NCBI GenBank assembly: GCA_000720535.1
Contig: JOAZ01000012.1
Location: 124,001-188,000 of the forward strand
Direction: 5' to 3'
Length of the DNA: 64,000 bases
Origin: Streptomyces halstedii
Lineage (GTDB): Bacteria; Actinomycetota; Actinomycetes; Streptomycetales; Streptomycetaceae
Part shown: piece by piece, positions 40,943-47,580 of the stretch
Layout of the letters: every line of letters begins with the position of its first letter
Numbering within the stretch: position 1 is the stretch's first letter
Program-made: the position numbers and the translations under genes
Notes under the pieces: model-generated
Seen by the model: only the letters and a program-made list of their open reading frames with translations
Told to the model about the DNA's origin: nothing
The model's database searches: none

Positions 40943-42172
40943 CTATCCGTCCAGGTGAAAGCGGTCGGACATGCGCCGCAGCTTCTCCCGCGTGGCTGCT
41001 CGTTCCGCGTAGACGATGCTGCGAAGCGTCGAGCGGGCGATGGGGTGGTTCCGTACGAGCTGGGGCGCGATCCGCTCAGCCGTCTCCAACTCGGCCAGGG
41101 CCTTTCCTCGGTTCCCGTCCCACAGCCAGGCACGCGCGACGTCCATGTGGTGGTGCCCTTGGCGGGAGTTGGGCAGCGATCCCACCAGCTCCGGGCTGGT
41201 ACGGCGGTGCATCTCCAGTGCCTTGCCCTGCTCGCCCGTTTCCAGAGCCACGCTGATCGCGTGGATCTGCACGTTCCCGGCGGAGAACGTCAGCGAATGC
41301 CGGTCGTACACCGGTGCCCCGACGTACGCGTCCATGCGTTCGGCAGCGTCCTTCGCGTGCTCGATCCGGTCCTCGGCCTCCGAGGTACGGCCGCCTCGGG
41401 CGGCGGAGACCGCGGCCCGTAGCTGCAGCGTGCCCCAGGCCCGAACGGCCAGCGGCTCGCCACGGTCGTACTCCTGTTCCACCGAGGTGATCGCCTTGTC
41501 CGAAAGCGTCAGAGCGTCGGCCCAGTCAGCCGTTGCCCACATGTCCCAGACCCTCATCCAGTCAGCGACGGCAGGCAGCACCGGATCTCCCGACAACCTG
41601 GCTGACCATGCGGCCCGCTCGCACGCCATGGCGACCAGTTCGGGGTGCCCGAGGGCGTGGGCAGCGGTGTGTGCGAACTTGCAGCACACGGCGTAGATGG
41701 AATAAGCCTCCTCCCTCTCGTGTCCCTCCGAATCCTCCGCCAAGGCGCGCGCCTCGCGAAACAGGTCCGGGAGAACCCGGAGGATTGCCACGTTGGAGGC
41801 GGTGTCCCGCAGGCGGTGCAGCCGGGTCACCTCACGCCACAGCTGTGATGCGGGCCGCGGTGCCCCGTCGAAGACGGGGACGAGGTCGTAGCGGCGCAGC
41901 TCGCGCAGGATCGACGAGGCGGCAACCTGCCACTGGTTGTCGTCGGGGGAGCTGCTGTACGGGCGCCCGATCAGGTCGTTCGGATGGACGTGCAGCTCTG
42001 CGGCCACCTGATTGAGCAGCCCGACCCTGTCCAGCTCGATCAGGCCACGTTCCATCTTCGACACCCAGCCCTGCGACTTTCCCAGGGCCGTCGCCAGGTC
42101 GGCCTGCGGCATACCCAACCGCAACCTCGCCCTGCGGACGCGCTTGCCGATCTCCTCGGCTTCCTCCAGCAT
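40943..42172 (-). CDS. XRE-family regulator with TPR-like domain
   Basis: 409 residues. An N-terminal Cro/CI-type helix-turn-helix (about 7-60: EIGKRVRRARLRLGMPQADLA, then SQGWVSKMERG) is followed by a long helical region with TPR-like repeats (for example HPELVAMACERAAWSARL, EDRIEHAKDAAERM, GNRGKALAELETAERIAP). This is the common large streptomycete regulator whose TPR part probably binds a peptide or protein. It is divergent from an oxidoreductase gene; a TTGCC/GGCAA dyad lies in the gap. It probably controls the minus-strand genes below it. The start at ATG 42172 gives the standard N-terminus. Confidence 0.87.
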   Translation of the reverse strand: MLEEAEEIGKRVRRARLRLGMPQADLATALGKSQGWVSKMERGLIELDRVGLLNQVAAELHVHPNDLIGRPYSSSPDDNQWQVAASSILRELRRYDLVPVFDGAPRPASQLWREVTRLHRLRDTASNVAILRVLPDLFREARALAEDSEGHEREEAYSIYAVCCKFAHTAAHALGHPELVAMACERAAWSARLSGDPVLPAVADWMRVWDMWATADWADALTLSDKAITSVEQEYDRGEPLAVRAWGTLQLRAAVSAARGGRTSEAEDRIEHAKDAAERMDAYVGAPVYDRHSLTFSAGNVQIHAISVALETGEQGKALEMHRRTSPELVGSLPNSRQGHHHMDVARAWLWDGNRGKALAELETAERIAPQLVRNHPIARSTLRSIVYAERAATREKLRRMSDRFHLDG

Positions 42173-42349
42173 CAGGACACCTCCCGGCCGCCGGACGATC
42201 CGGCGCTATCGCCGGTCTGTCCGTACAGAGTTCGTCCCCAGCACGGTACCCATGACGCGGCTTCCGCGTGAGACGAGCTGCCGGGACAGGGGTGCCACAG
42301 CCGTGTTCCCCGTCTCGCCGAGAAGGGCCAACACAAGGCAGGGCGACTT

Positions 42350-42363
42350 TTGCCTTACGGCAA
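42350..42363. promoter_or_regulatory. Dyad in the divergent promoter region (possible XRE operator)
   Basis: TTGCC-TTAC-GGCAA, 5-bp perfect arms, 51 bases upstream of the oxidoreductase start. Confidence 0.4.
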
Positions 42364-42413
42364 CGGATCATGTTGATGAGCAACACACTTCGCACTTTGC
42401 CGGAGGTAGCCCA

Positions 42414-43256
42414 GTGACCGTCGTGACCGTCTTGCACCCTGGAACCATGGGCGCGGCCGTCTCCGCCGAGATTGTCGCCGGCGGCCACGAGGTGCTGTGG
42501 GTGCCCAAGGAACGCAGTGAGAACACGTGGCGCCGCGCGAGGGAGGTCCGCGCCACAGCTTGCGACTCGCTCGCGGAAGCGCTGTCCCATAGCGCGGTCG
42601 TTCTCTCGGTCTGCCCACCGCAGGCGGCGGAGGATGTGGCGGCGGCCGTGGCTGCGCACGCCTTCGCTGGGGTGTACGTCGATGTCAATGCCATCAGTCC
42701 CCAGCGCGTGCGGCGCATCGCGGAGGTGACCCGCCCCGGCTCCGAGGCCGTCGACGGCGCCGTCTTCGGTCAGCCGCCAGGTGAAGGGCGTACGGCACGG
42801 CTTTATCTCGCAGGGGCCGACTCCGCCGTCCACCTGGTAGAGCCACTGTTCGCGAACTCTTCGCTGGATGTACGCCGGGCAGGCGAGGCCATCGGTTCCG
42901 CTTCCGCCCTGAAGATGGCCTTCGCCAGTTACCAGAAGGCCGCGCGTACTCTCGCAGCGGTCTCCCACGCGCTCGCACACGCCCATGGAGTCGGCGACCA
43001 GCTCACGGCTGAAGCCGAGATCATGGTCTCCGCGATCCTCTCCGATCCGGAGTATGTGCCGAGCGTGGCGGCCCGAGCCTGGCGCTGGGCGCCCGAGATG
43101 GAAGAGGTCGCCGATACTCTCCGCGCGGCCGGCCTGCCCACGGACATGGCTGAGGCCACGGCTCGGGTGCTCGCTTACTGGGAGCAGGACAAGGAGCAGT
43201 ACGACTTGCCGGTCGTGCATGCCCTTTCTCAGCTCCGGTCAGAAAGGAGCAGTTGA
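42414..43256 (+). CDS. NAD(P)-binding dehydrogenase with DUF1932 domain
   Basis: 280 residues. The N-terminal Rossmann domain (VTVLHPGTMGAAVSAEIVAGGH, GxMGxxx motif) resembles 6-phosphogluconate/3-hydroxyisobutyrate dehydrogenases; the C-terminal helical part (SASALKMAFASYQKAARTLAAV) is the DUF1932 type. The lysine in ALKMAFASYQK occupies the usual catalytic position. The substrate is unknown. The start is GTG 42414 with CGGAGGTAG in front; the frame is open upstream but without start signals. It is divergent from the XRE regulator and is the last gene before att site C. Confidence 0.85.
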   Translation: MTVVTVLHPGTMGAAVSAEIVAGGHEVLWVPKERSENTWRRAREVRATACDSLAEALSHSAVVLSVCPPQAAEDVAAAVAAHAFAGVYVDVNAISPQRVRRIAEVTRPGSEAVDGAVFGQPPGEGRTARLYLAGADSAVHLVEPLFANSSLDVRRAGEAIGSASALKMAFASYQKAARTLAAVSHALAHAHGVGDQLTAEAEIMVSAILSDPEYVPSVAARAWRWAPEMEEVADTLRAAGLPTDMAEATARVLAYWEQDKEQYDLPVVHALSQLRSERSS

Positions 43257-43295
43257 TTCGTTGATGCTGAGGGAACGCGACGCCTGGACAGGCCC

Positions 43296-43382
43296 GGACA
43301 ACGAAGAAGCCCCCGACCGCAGGCCTGGGGCTTTCTCATGGAGCGGGTGACGAGAATCGAACTCGCGCTCTGAGCTTGGGAA
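43296..43382. repeat. tRNA-Gly 3'-end direct repeat (att site C)
   Basis: The second copy of the terminator plus tRNA-Gly 3' part, matching sites B and D with a few substitutions in the hairpin. It diverges from the tRNA after TTGGGAA, as does site B. It divides the island into an 11.1-kb interval (B-C) and a 1.2-kb interval (C-D). Confidence 0.85.
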
Positions 43383-43601
43383 TCACCGCTGCTTACGCTG
43401 CCATGGTGGCTCTGACCTGCATTTTAGGGTGGATTGGGCAAGGTCGGCGAGATCTCTGGATGCTGTACCTGACCGCTGCCGTCCGCTCAGAAGGGCACGG
43501 ATCGGGCACGTCGACGGATGGTCATCAACCTGAGGTTGTGTGCTGGAGAGGGTGACAGGAAATGGAAGCCACCCGTGGTGCAGACGCCGCGGGCGGCCCA
43601 C

Positions 43602-43855
43602 CTGTCAGGCCCAGAAGGCTTCGGTGACGACGATCTGCCACCGGGGCTCGTGGAGGCCAGCGGTCGGACGGTCATCCAGTGCGGGAGCGAGGCATCGGCG
43701 TCGATTCCCCGAAAGTAGGGGTCTTCGGCCCTGATCAGTTCCGCACGGGCACTCATGACCAGGTCACTGGCTTCGGCGGGCATGTTCTGGAAGTCGTGCT
43801 GCGCTTGCTTCGTCCAGTCCATTTGCCAAGGCGGCCGGGGTGGTTCGTCGGTCAC
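43602..43855 (-). pseudogene. RelE/ParE-like toxin remnant, probable frameshift
   Basis: GTG 43855 overlaps the DUF6247 stop by 4 bases. The first 60 residues read as a small toxin-like protein: WTKQAQHDFQNMPAEASDLV, then SARAELIRAEDPYFRGIDADASLPHWMTVRPL. After that the frame gives a Ser/Pro-rich string, while another frame yields LHEPRWQIVVTEAFWA followed by a stop near 43609, the kind of ending expected of the protein. A frameshift near 43660 is therefore likely; the exact end is uncertain. Family membership is inferred from size, position beside an antitoxin-like gene and the strand-rich pattern. Confidence 0.5.
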
Positions 43856-44217
43856 TCTCCGGGCTTCCTCTCGGCGGCTTCGTGCCGGAGGCGGCTGTAC
43901 TCCTCCAGAAGCTGGATGGACTCCTCGGGATCCTTGGACTTGGCGGCGCGGGCTTCGAGGTCGCGAAGGTGCGAGTCGAGGACGGGGTTCCGTGCGATGG
44001 CGTACTGCGTCCACCACAGGCGCATGAAGGCGGGCACTGGGGTGATGTTGAAGGCGTCGCCGATGACGCGCTTCCAGTGAGCCTCAAAGTCCGGGAGGAG
44101 GTGCGGAGTGTGTTCCTGAATCGCCAACCGAAGTGCTTGGGGTGTGTGTTCGGGCATGGGTGGCAACCGCAGGGGCTCCCCGTCGTACCCATCGAAGTGG
44201 AGTGCGTGGGCGGGCAT
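43852..44217 (-). CDS. DUF6247 family protein (antitoxin-like)
   Basis: 121 residues. The blocks PHLLPDFEAHWKRVIGDAFN, PVPAFMRLWWTQYAIARNP and LDSHLRDLEARAAKSKDPEES match the DUF6247 family of Streptomyces, which is usually found in two-gene units with a small toxin-like protein, as here with a 4-base overlap. All-alpha prediction with a charged C-terminus. The start is ATG 44217 preceded by a GGAG-containing stretch. It lies within the 1.2-kb C-D interval, the smallest putative integrated segment. Confidence 0.75.
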   Translation of the reverse strand: MPAHALHFDGYDGEPLRLPPMPEHTPQALRLAIQEHTPHLLPDFEAHWKRVIGDAFNITPVPAFMRLWWTQYAIARNPVLDSHLRDLEARAAKSKDPEESIQLLEEYSRLRHEAAERKPGE

Positions 44218-44248
44218 GGTCTTCAGGCTCCTTGGTATGGAGGGTGGG

Positions 44249-44443
44249 TCAGGCAGCCTCGTGCCGGTCCTCGTGCGACTGGTGCGGACGGGCCATCTGC
44301 TCGAACCACTCGGCCGGCACCAGGTAGGCGACCGTCTTCCCCTTGCGGGTGATGGCGGCGGCCTCACCGGCGATCCGGGTCCGGTCCAGGATCTCGCCCA
44401 TCCCCTTGCGCAGGTCGATGGTTGTGTACGTCTTCGTCTCCAT
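44249..44443 (-). CDS. Phd/YefM-family antitoxin
   Basis: 64 residues. METKTYTTIDLRKGMGEIL with AAAITRKGKTVAYLVPAEWFEQM is a typical Phd/YefM N-terminal DNA-binding domain (the TRxGKPVA-type block is clear). The C-terminal toxin-binding tail is short and charged (HQSHEDRHEAA). No Doc or RelE toxin gene follows directly; the next gene is the DUF6247 unit 31 bases downstream, so these three may be one compound locus. Two palindromes overlap its start codon and upstream region, as expected for autoregulation. Confidence 0.83.
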   Translation of the reverse strand: METKTYTTIDLRKGMGEILDRTRIAGEAAAITRKGKTVAYLVPAEWFEQMARPHQSHEDRHEAA

Positions 44444-44474
44444 ATGCTGAAGCATATAGCAACTATCATAGTTG
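44442..44474. promoter_or_regulatory. Two adjacent palindromes, Phd-type operators
   Basis: ATATGC-TGAA-GCATAT (44442-44457) overlaps the start codon; CAACTAT-C-ATAGTTG (44460-44474) follows at once. Both have perfect arms and are AT-rich against a GC-rich background. Phd-family antitoxins bind paired palindromes like these. Confidence 0.7.
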
Positions 44475-44564
44475 ACATACGTGCCCGTGGGGTGCGACGG
44501 CTGGAGGAAGCCGACGGGCACGTCGGGTGGAGAGCGGGTGCGGGGTGCCTGATCGTGCTTGCGG

Positions 44565-44647
44565 CAACAAAGAAGCCCCCGGCCGCTGGCCTGGGGCTTT
44601 TCGTGGAGCGGGTGACGAGAATCGAACTCGCGCTCTGAGCTTGGGAA
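44565..44647. repeat. tRNA-Gly locus copy of the direct repeat (att site D)
   Basis: The copy that belongs to the intact tRNA-Gly gene, including its terminator hairpin AGCCCCCGGCCGCTGGCCTGGGGCT (positions 44573-44599). Sites B and C repeat this block. Confidence 0.85.
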
Positions 44648-44677
44648 GCTCATGTTCTACCATTAAACTACACCCGC
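44604..44677 (-). tRNA. tRNA-Gly (anticodon CCC)
   Basis: Acceptor stem GCGGGTG/CACCCGC, D arm with GGTAGAAC, anticodon arm TGAGC-TTCCCAA-GCTCA giving anticodon CCC, T arm CGCGAGTTCGATTCTCG, discriminator T and encoded CCA. Minus strand, intact. It is the integration target that explains repeats B, C and A. Confidence 0.95.
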
Positions 44678-44900
44678 GAAGCGTTCCGTATGAGCGGCAC
44701 CGCATCGCCGCACACTCTACCCCATCGCAGGCCCCCGGCGTGTCCGCCAGTGGGCCTGTGTGGCGTTCGCGGGGTGGACGCGGTTGTCGGGGGCGGGAGT
44801 TGGGGGCGTAGCGTGGGTGGGCGGAGTGCCGCGTGGAGTGGCGTCCCGTTCATCCCCTAATGTGGCGGTCTCGTCCATGGCTGGTTGGGGAAGGGACTTG

Positions 44901-45074
44901 ATGGAGTCGATGGAGCGCACCGTCGTCCGCTGTGCCGAAGGGCACGTTTTCGCTACCTCGTCGTTCCCGATGCAGCAGCTCGGGTCCGGCCGGATCGGGC
45001 CCGGACGGCTGTTGCGGTGTCCGCGGTGTGCCCGGTTGAGGCAGGCCGTGCCCGTGGGGGCCGAGCAGCGATGA
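44901..45074 (+). CDS. Small zinc-ribbon-like protein
   Basis: 57 residues starting ATG 44901 after GGGAAGGGA. Cys and His residues are arranged as CAEGH near the start and CPRC further on (VVRCAEGHVFATSS, LLRCPRCARLR), suitable for binding one zinc ion. Its composition is normal for the host. The function is unknown; it is the first core gene after the tRNA and precedes dcd in the same direction. An open frame extends upstream to 44760 but lacks a ribosome site. Confidence 0.7.
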   Translation: MESMERTVVRCAEGHVFATSSFPMQQLGSGRIGPGRLLRCPRCARLRQAVPVGAEQR

Positions 45075-45166
45075 CGGTCCGGTAGCGGGTCGGTAGCAGG
45101 TGAAGGGAGCAGACGCGCGGGTGGTCCGGTTGGGGTCGGCTCGCGCGTTCTGCGTATCCTCGGTGC

Positions 45167-45742
45167 GTGCTTCTCTCAGATAAGGACCTCCGGGCCGAGA
45201 TCGACGCCGGGCGGGTCCGCATTGACCCGTTCGACGCTTCGATGGTGCAGCCTTCGAGCATCGACGTGCGGCTCGACCGCTACTTCCGGGTGTTCGAGAA
45301 CCACCGCTATCCGCACATCGATCCCGCGGTCGAGCAGGTCGATCTGACCCGCATGGTCGAGCCGGACGGCGACGAGGCGTTCATCCTGCACCCCGGGGAG
45401 TTCGTCCTGGCGTCCACGTACGAGGTCGTCTCGCTTCCCGACGATCTCGCCTCGCGGCTGGAGGGGAAGAGTTCGCTGGGGCGGCTCGGGCTGGTGACGC
45501 ATTCCACGGCCGGGTTCATCGACCCCGGGTTCTCGGGGCACGTGACGCTGGAGCTGTCGAATCTGGCGACCCTTCCGATCAAGCTCTGGCCCGGTATGAA
45601 GATCGGGCAGCTGTGTATGTTCCGGCTGAGCACGCCCTCGGAGTTCCCGTACGGCTCCGAGCGGTACGGGTCGCGGTACCAGGGGCAGCGGGGGCCGACC
45701 GCCTCGCGTTCGTACATGAACTTCCATCGGACCCAGGTGTGA
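45167..45742 (+). CDS. dcd: dCTP deaminase
   Basis: 191 residues, the standard size. It begins [23 protein letters not shown] and contains the dUTPase-like core: [37 protein letters not shown], and the catalytic-site block [21 protein letters not shown] with the general-base glutamate, ending [12 protein letters not shown]. It deaminates dCTP to dUTP for thymidylate synthesis. The start is GTG 45167. It is 6 bases ahead of the phosphoribosyltransferase gene, so both nucleotide-metabolism genes are likely co-transcribed. Confidence 0.97.
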   Translation: MLLSDKDLRAEIDAGRVRIDPFDASMVQPSSIDVRLDRYFRVFENHRYPHIDPAVEQVDLTRMVEPDGDEAFILHPGEFVLASTYEVVSLPDDLASRLEGKSSLGRLGLVTHSTAGFIDPGFSGHVTLELSNLATLPIKLWPGMKIGQLCMFRLSTPSEFPYGSERYGSRYQGQRGPTASRSYMNFHRTQV

Positions 45743-45748
45743 TGCGGT

Positions 45749-46249
45749 ATGGCTGCTGAGGAGCGGGAGAACCTGACGTACGAGGCCTTCGGGCACGCCG
45801 TACGCGAGCTGGCGCAGACGGTCGCCGACGACGGGTACGTGCCCGACGTCGTGCTGAGCATCGCGCGGGGCGGGGTGTTCGTCGCCGGTGGCCTGGCGTA
45901 CGCGCTGGACTGCAAGAACATCCACCTGGTGAACGTGGAGTTCTACACCGGCGTGGGAACCACCCTGGACATGCCCGTGATGCTGGCGCCGGTGCCGAAC
46001 GCCATCGACTTCACCCGCAAGAAGGTCCTCATCGCCGACGACGTCGCCGACACCGGGAAGACGCTGAAGCTGGTCCGCGACTTCTGTATCGATCACGTGG
46101 CCGAGGTGCGCAGCGCGGTTATCTACGAGAAGCCGCAGTCGCTCGTGAAGTGCGAGTACGTGTGGAAGAAGACCGACCGGTGGATCAACTTCCCGTGGAG
46201 TGTGGAGAAGCCCGTCGTGCGCCGTCGGGGGCAGGTCCTCGACGCCTAG
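45749..46249 (+). CDS. Phosphoribosyltransferase (purine type)
   Basis: 166 residues. The PRPP-binding motif is VLIADDVADTGKTLKLV (about 93-109), with the flexible-loop and PPi-loop region VVLSIARGGVFVAGGLAYAL before it. This is the type I fold used in purine salvage (hypoxanthine/xanthine-guanine type); several actinobacterial proteins of this length are annotated xanthine phosphoribosyltransferase, but the base specificity is not decided by sequence. It follows dcd with a 6-base gap. After its stop comes a repeat stretch and a strong terminator at 46360. Confidence 0.9.
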   Translation: MAAEERENLTYEAFGHAVRELAQTVADDGYVPDVVLSIARGGVFVAGGLAYALDCKNIHLVNVEFYTGVGTTLDMPVMLAPVPNAIDFTRKKVLIADDVADTGKTLKLVRDFCIDHVAEVRSAVIYEKPQSLVKCEYVWKKTDRWINFPWSVEKPVVRRRGQVLDA

Positions 46250-46359
46250 GCGGACGCCGGGGGAGCGGACGCCAGGGGGCGGACGCCTGGGGAGCGGACG
46301 CCGGGGGAGTGCGGGACCTCACGACTTCGTGACCTCATGACTTCGTGACCTCATGACTT
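46250..46359. repeat. Short tandem repeats after the phosphoribosyltransferase gene
   Basis: Four units of GCGGACGCC(A/G/T)GGGGA-like sequence at about 46250-46305, then three units of CATGACTTCGTGACCT-like sequence at 46315-46362. Noncoding. Confidence 0.8.
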
Positions 46360-46409
46360 CGTGACGAAGGGCCCGGTCACCATGTGTGGTGAACGGGCCC
46401 TTCGTCACG
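46360..46409. terminator. Strong bidirectional terminator
   Basis: 22-bp arms with one mismatch (46360-46381 and 46388-46409, core CGTGACGAAGGGCCCG) and a 6-base loop, between convergent genes. Confidence 0.9.
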
Positions 46410-46434
46410 TCGTCACGCGCGCGCGGAAGCGTCA

Positions 46435-47370
46435 GATCGTGCCGAGCTTGATGATCGACAGCAGCGCGATCAGCTGGATCGCGGAGGCGCCCAGGGCCTT
46501 CGGCCACGGCAGGTCGTGCGACTTGCTCACCATCGACGTGAACAGCGCGCCGGCCGCGAGCCAGGTGATCCAGCCGAGGATCTGGACCAGGGAGTTCTCG
46601 CCGCCCAGGAACAGGGCGAAGACGAGCCGGGGCGCGTCCGTGATCGACATGATCAGCATGGACAGGCCCACGGTCGGCTGCCAGGAACCGGTGCCGCCGA
46701 GCTGGCGGGCCAGGGTGTGCGTGACGGCGCCGAGCACCAGGCCGCCGATGACGAAGCCGACGCCCGTGAAGATCACGTACGGGGCCGCGGTGGAGACCTC
46801 CGCGTGGATCGCCTCGTCGCGGGCCTGGTCGAAGCCGAACAGCGCGAGCAGCCCGTAGACGAACGTCACGATCAGCGCGGGGCCCCACACCGGGTAGTCG
46901 CGCATCTGCCAGAACGTCGGTCCCGGGCGCAGCACGATGCCGCTGAGCAGCTGCTTCCAGCCGAGCCGGGGGCCCGAGGGCGGGGCGGGAGCGTTGCCTG
47001 CCTGGTACGTGCTGCCGTCGCCGTACGGGTCCTCGTCGAGGCGGAACGCCTGGGTGTGCCCGGGGGCGTTGGCGTACGGGTCGTGCGCCGGGGGCTGGTG
47101 GTACGGGTCGCCGAAGTACTCGGGCTCCCCCTGCCCGCCGTTGCCCTGCGCGCCGCCCCCGTGTCCCCCGGCGTACGGGGCCGGGCCGCCCCCCTGCGCG
47201 CCGCCGTACGGGGCGCCCTGGGGGCCGCCGTACGGCGCCCCGCCGCCCGCCGGGGGCCACGACTGACCGCCGTACGGCGGCGACGGCGCCTGCCCGTACG
47301 GCTGTTGCTGCCGTGGGTGTTGTTGCGGTGTGCGGTTGTCCCGGCCGCGTCCGATCCTGAATCCAGCCAC
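46435..47370 (-). CDS. Yip1-domain membrane protein with Gly/Pro/Tyr-rich N-terminus
   Basis: About 311 residues. The first 140 are low-complexity and rich in Gly, Pro, Gln and Tyr, with repeated PYGG/APYG units, and are probably cytosolic and disordered. The rest is a Yip1-type membrane domain with about five hydrophobic segments (ALIVTFVYGLLALFGF, YVIFTGVGFVIGGLVLGAV, LVQILGWITWLAAGALFTSM, and a last one ending in AIQLIALLSIIKLGTI). Function in bacteria is unknown. Start ATG 47370. Tyrosine-rich N-terminal tails can mediate protein self-association at membranes (speculative). Confidence 0.83.
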
Positions 47371-47517
47371 CCGTCGAACGTACCTGGTCCGGGCGTGTGG
47401 GGTACGGGGGGCCGGGGAACCGGCGGCCTTTGCGTCCTAGCTGTGACATCCCCTAGGGGACCGGGGGCGGGCTCCCCGACGGGCCTCAGGCATCCCCCAG
47501 GATGTCTCAGGGCATAC

Positions 47518-47560
47518 GGAAGCGGCCGGTCCTGCCCCCGAGGCAGGTCCGGCCGCTTCC
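47518..47560. terminator. Hairpin terminator after the Fe-S oxidoreductase gene
   Basis: 19-bp arms with one mismatch (GGAAGCGGCCGG start) and a 5-base loop, 20 bases beyond the stop at 47581. Confidence 0.85.
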
Positions 47561-47580
47561 GGTCGGGGCGGTGCCGCGCC

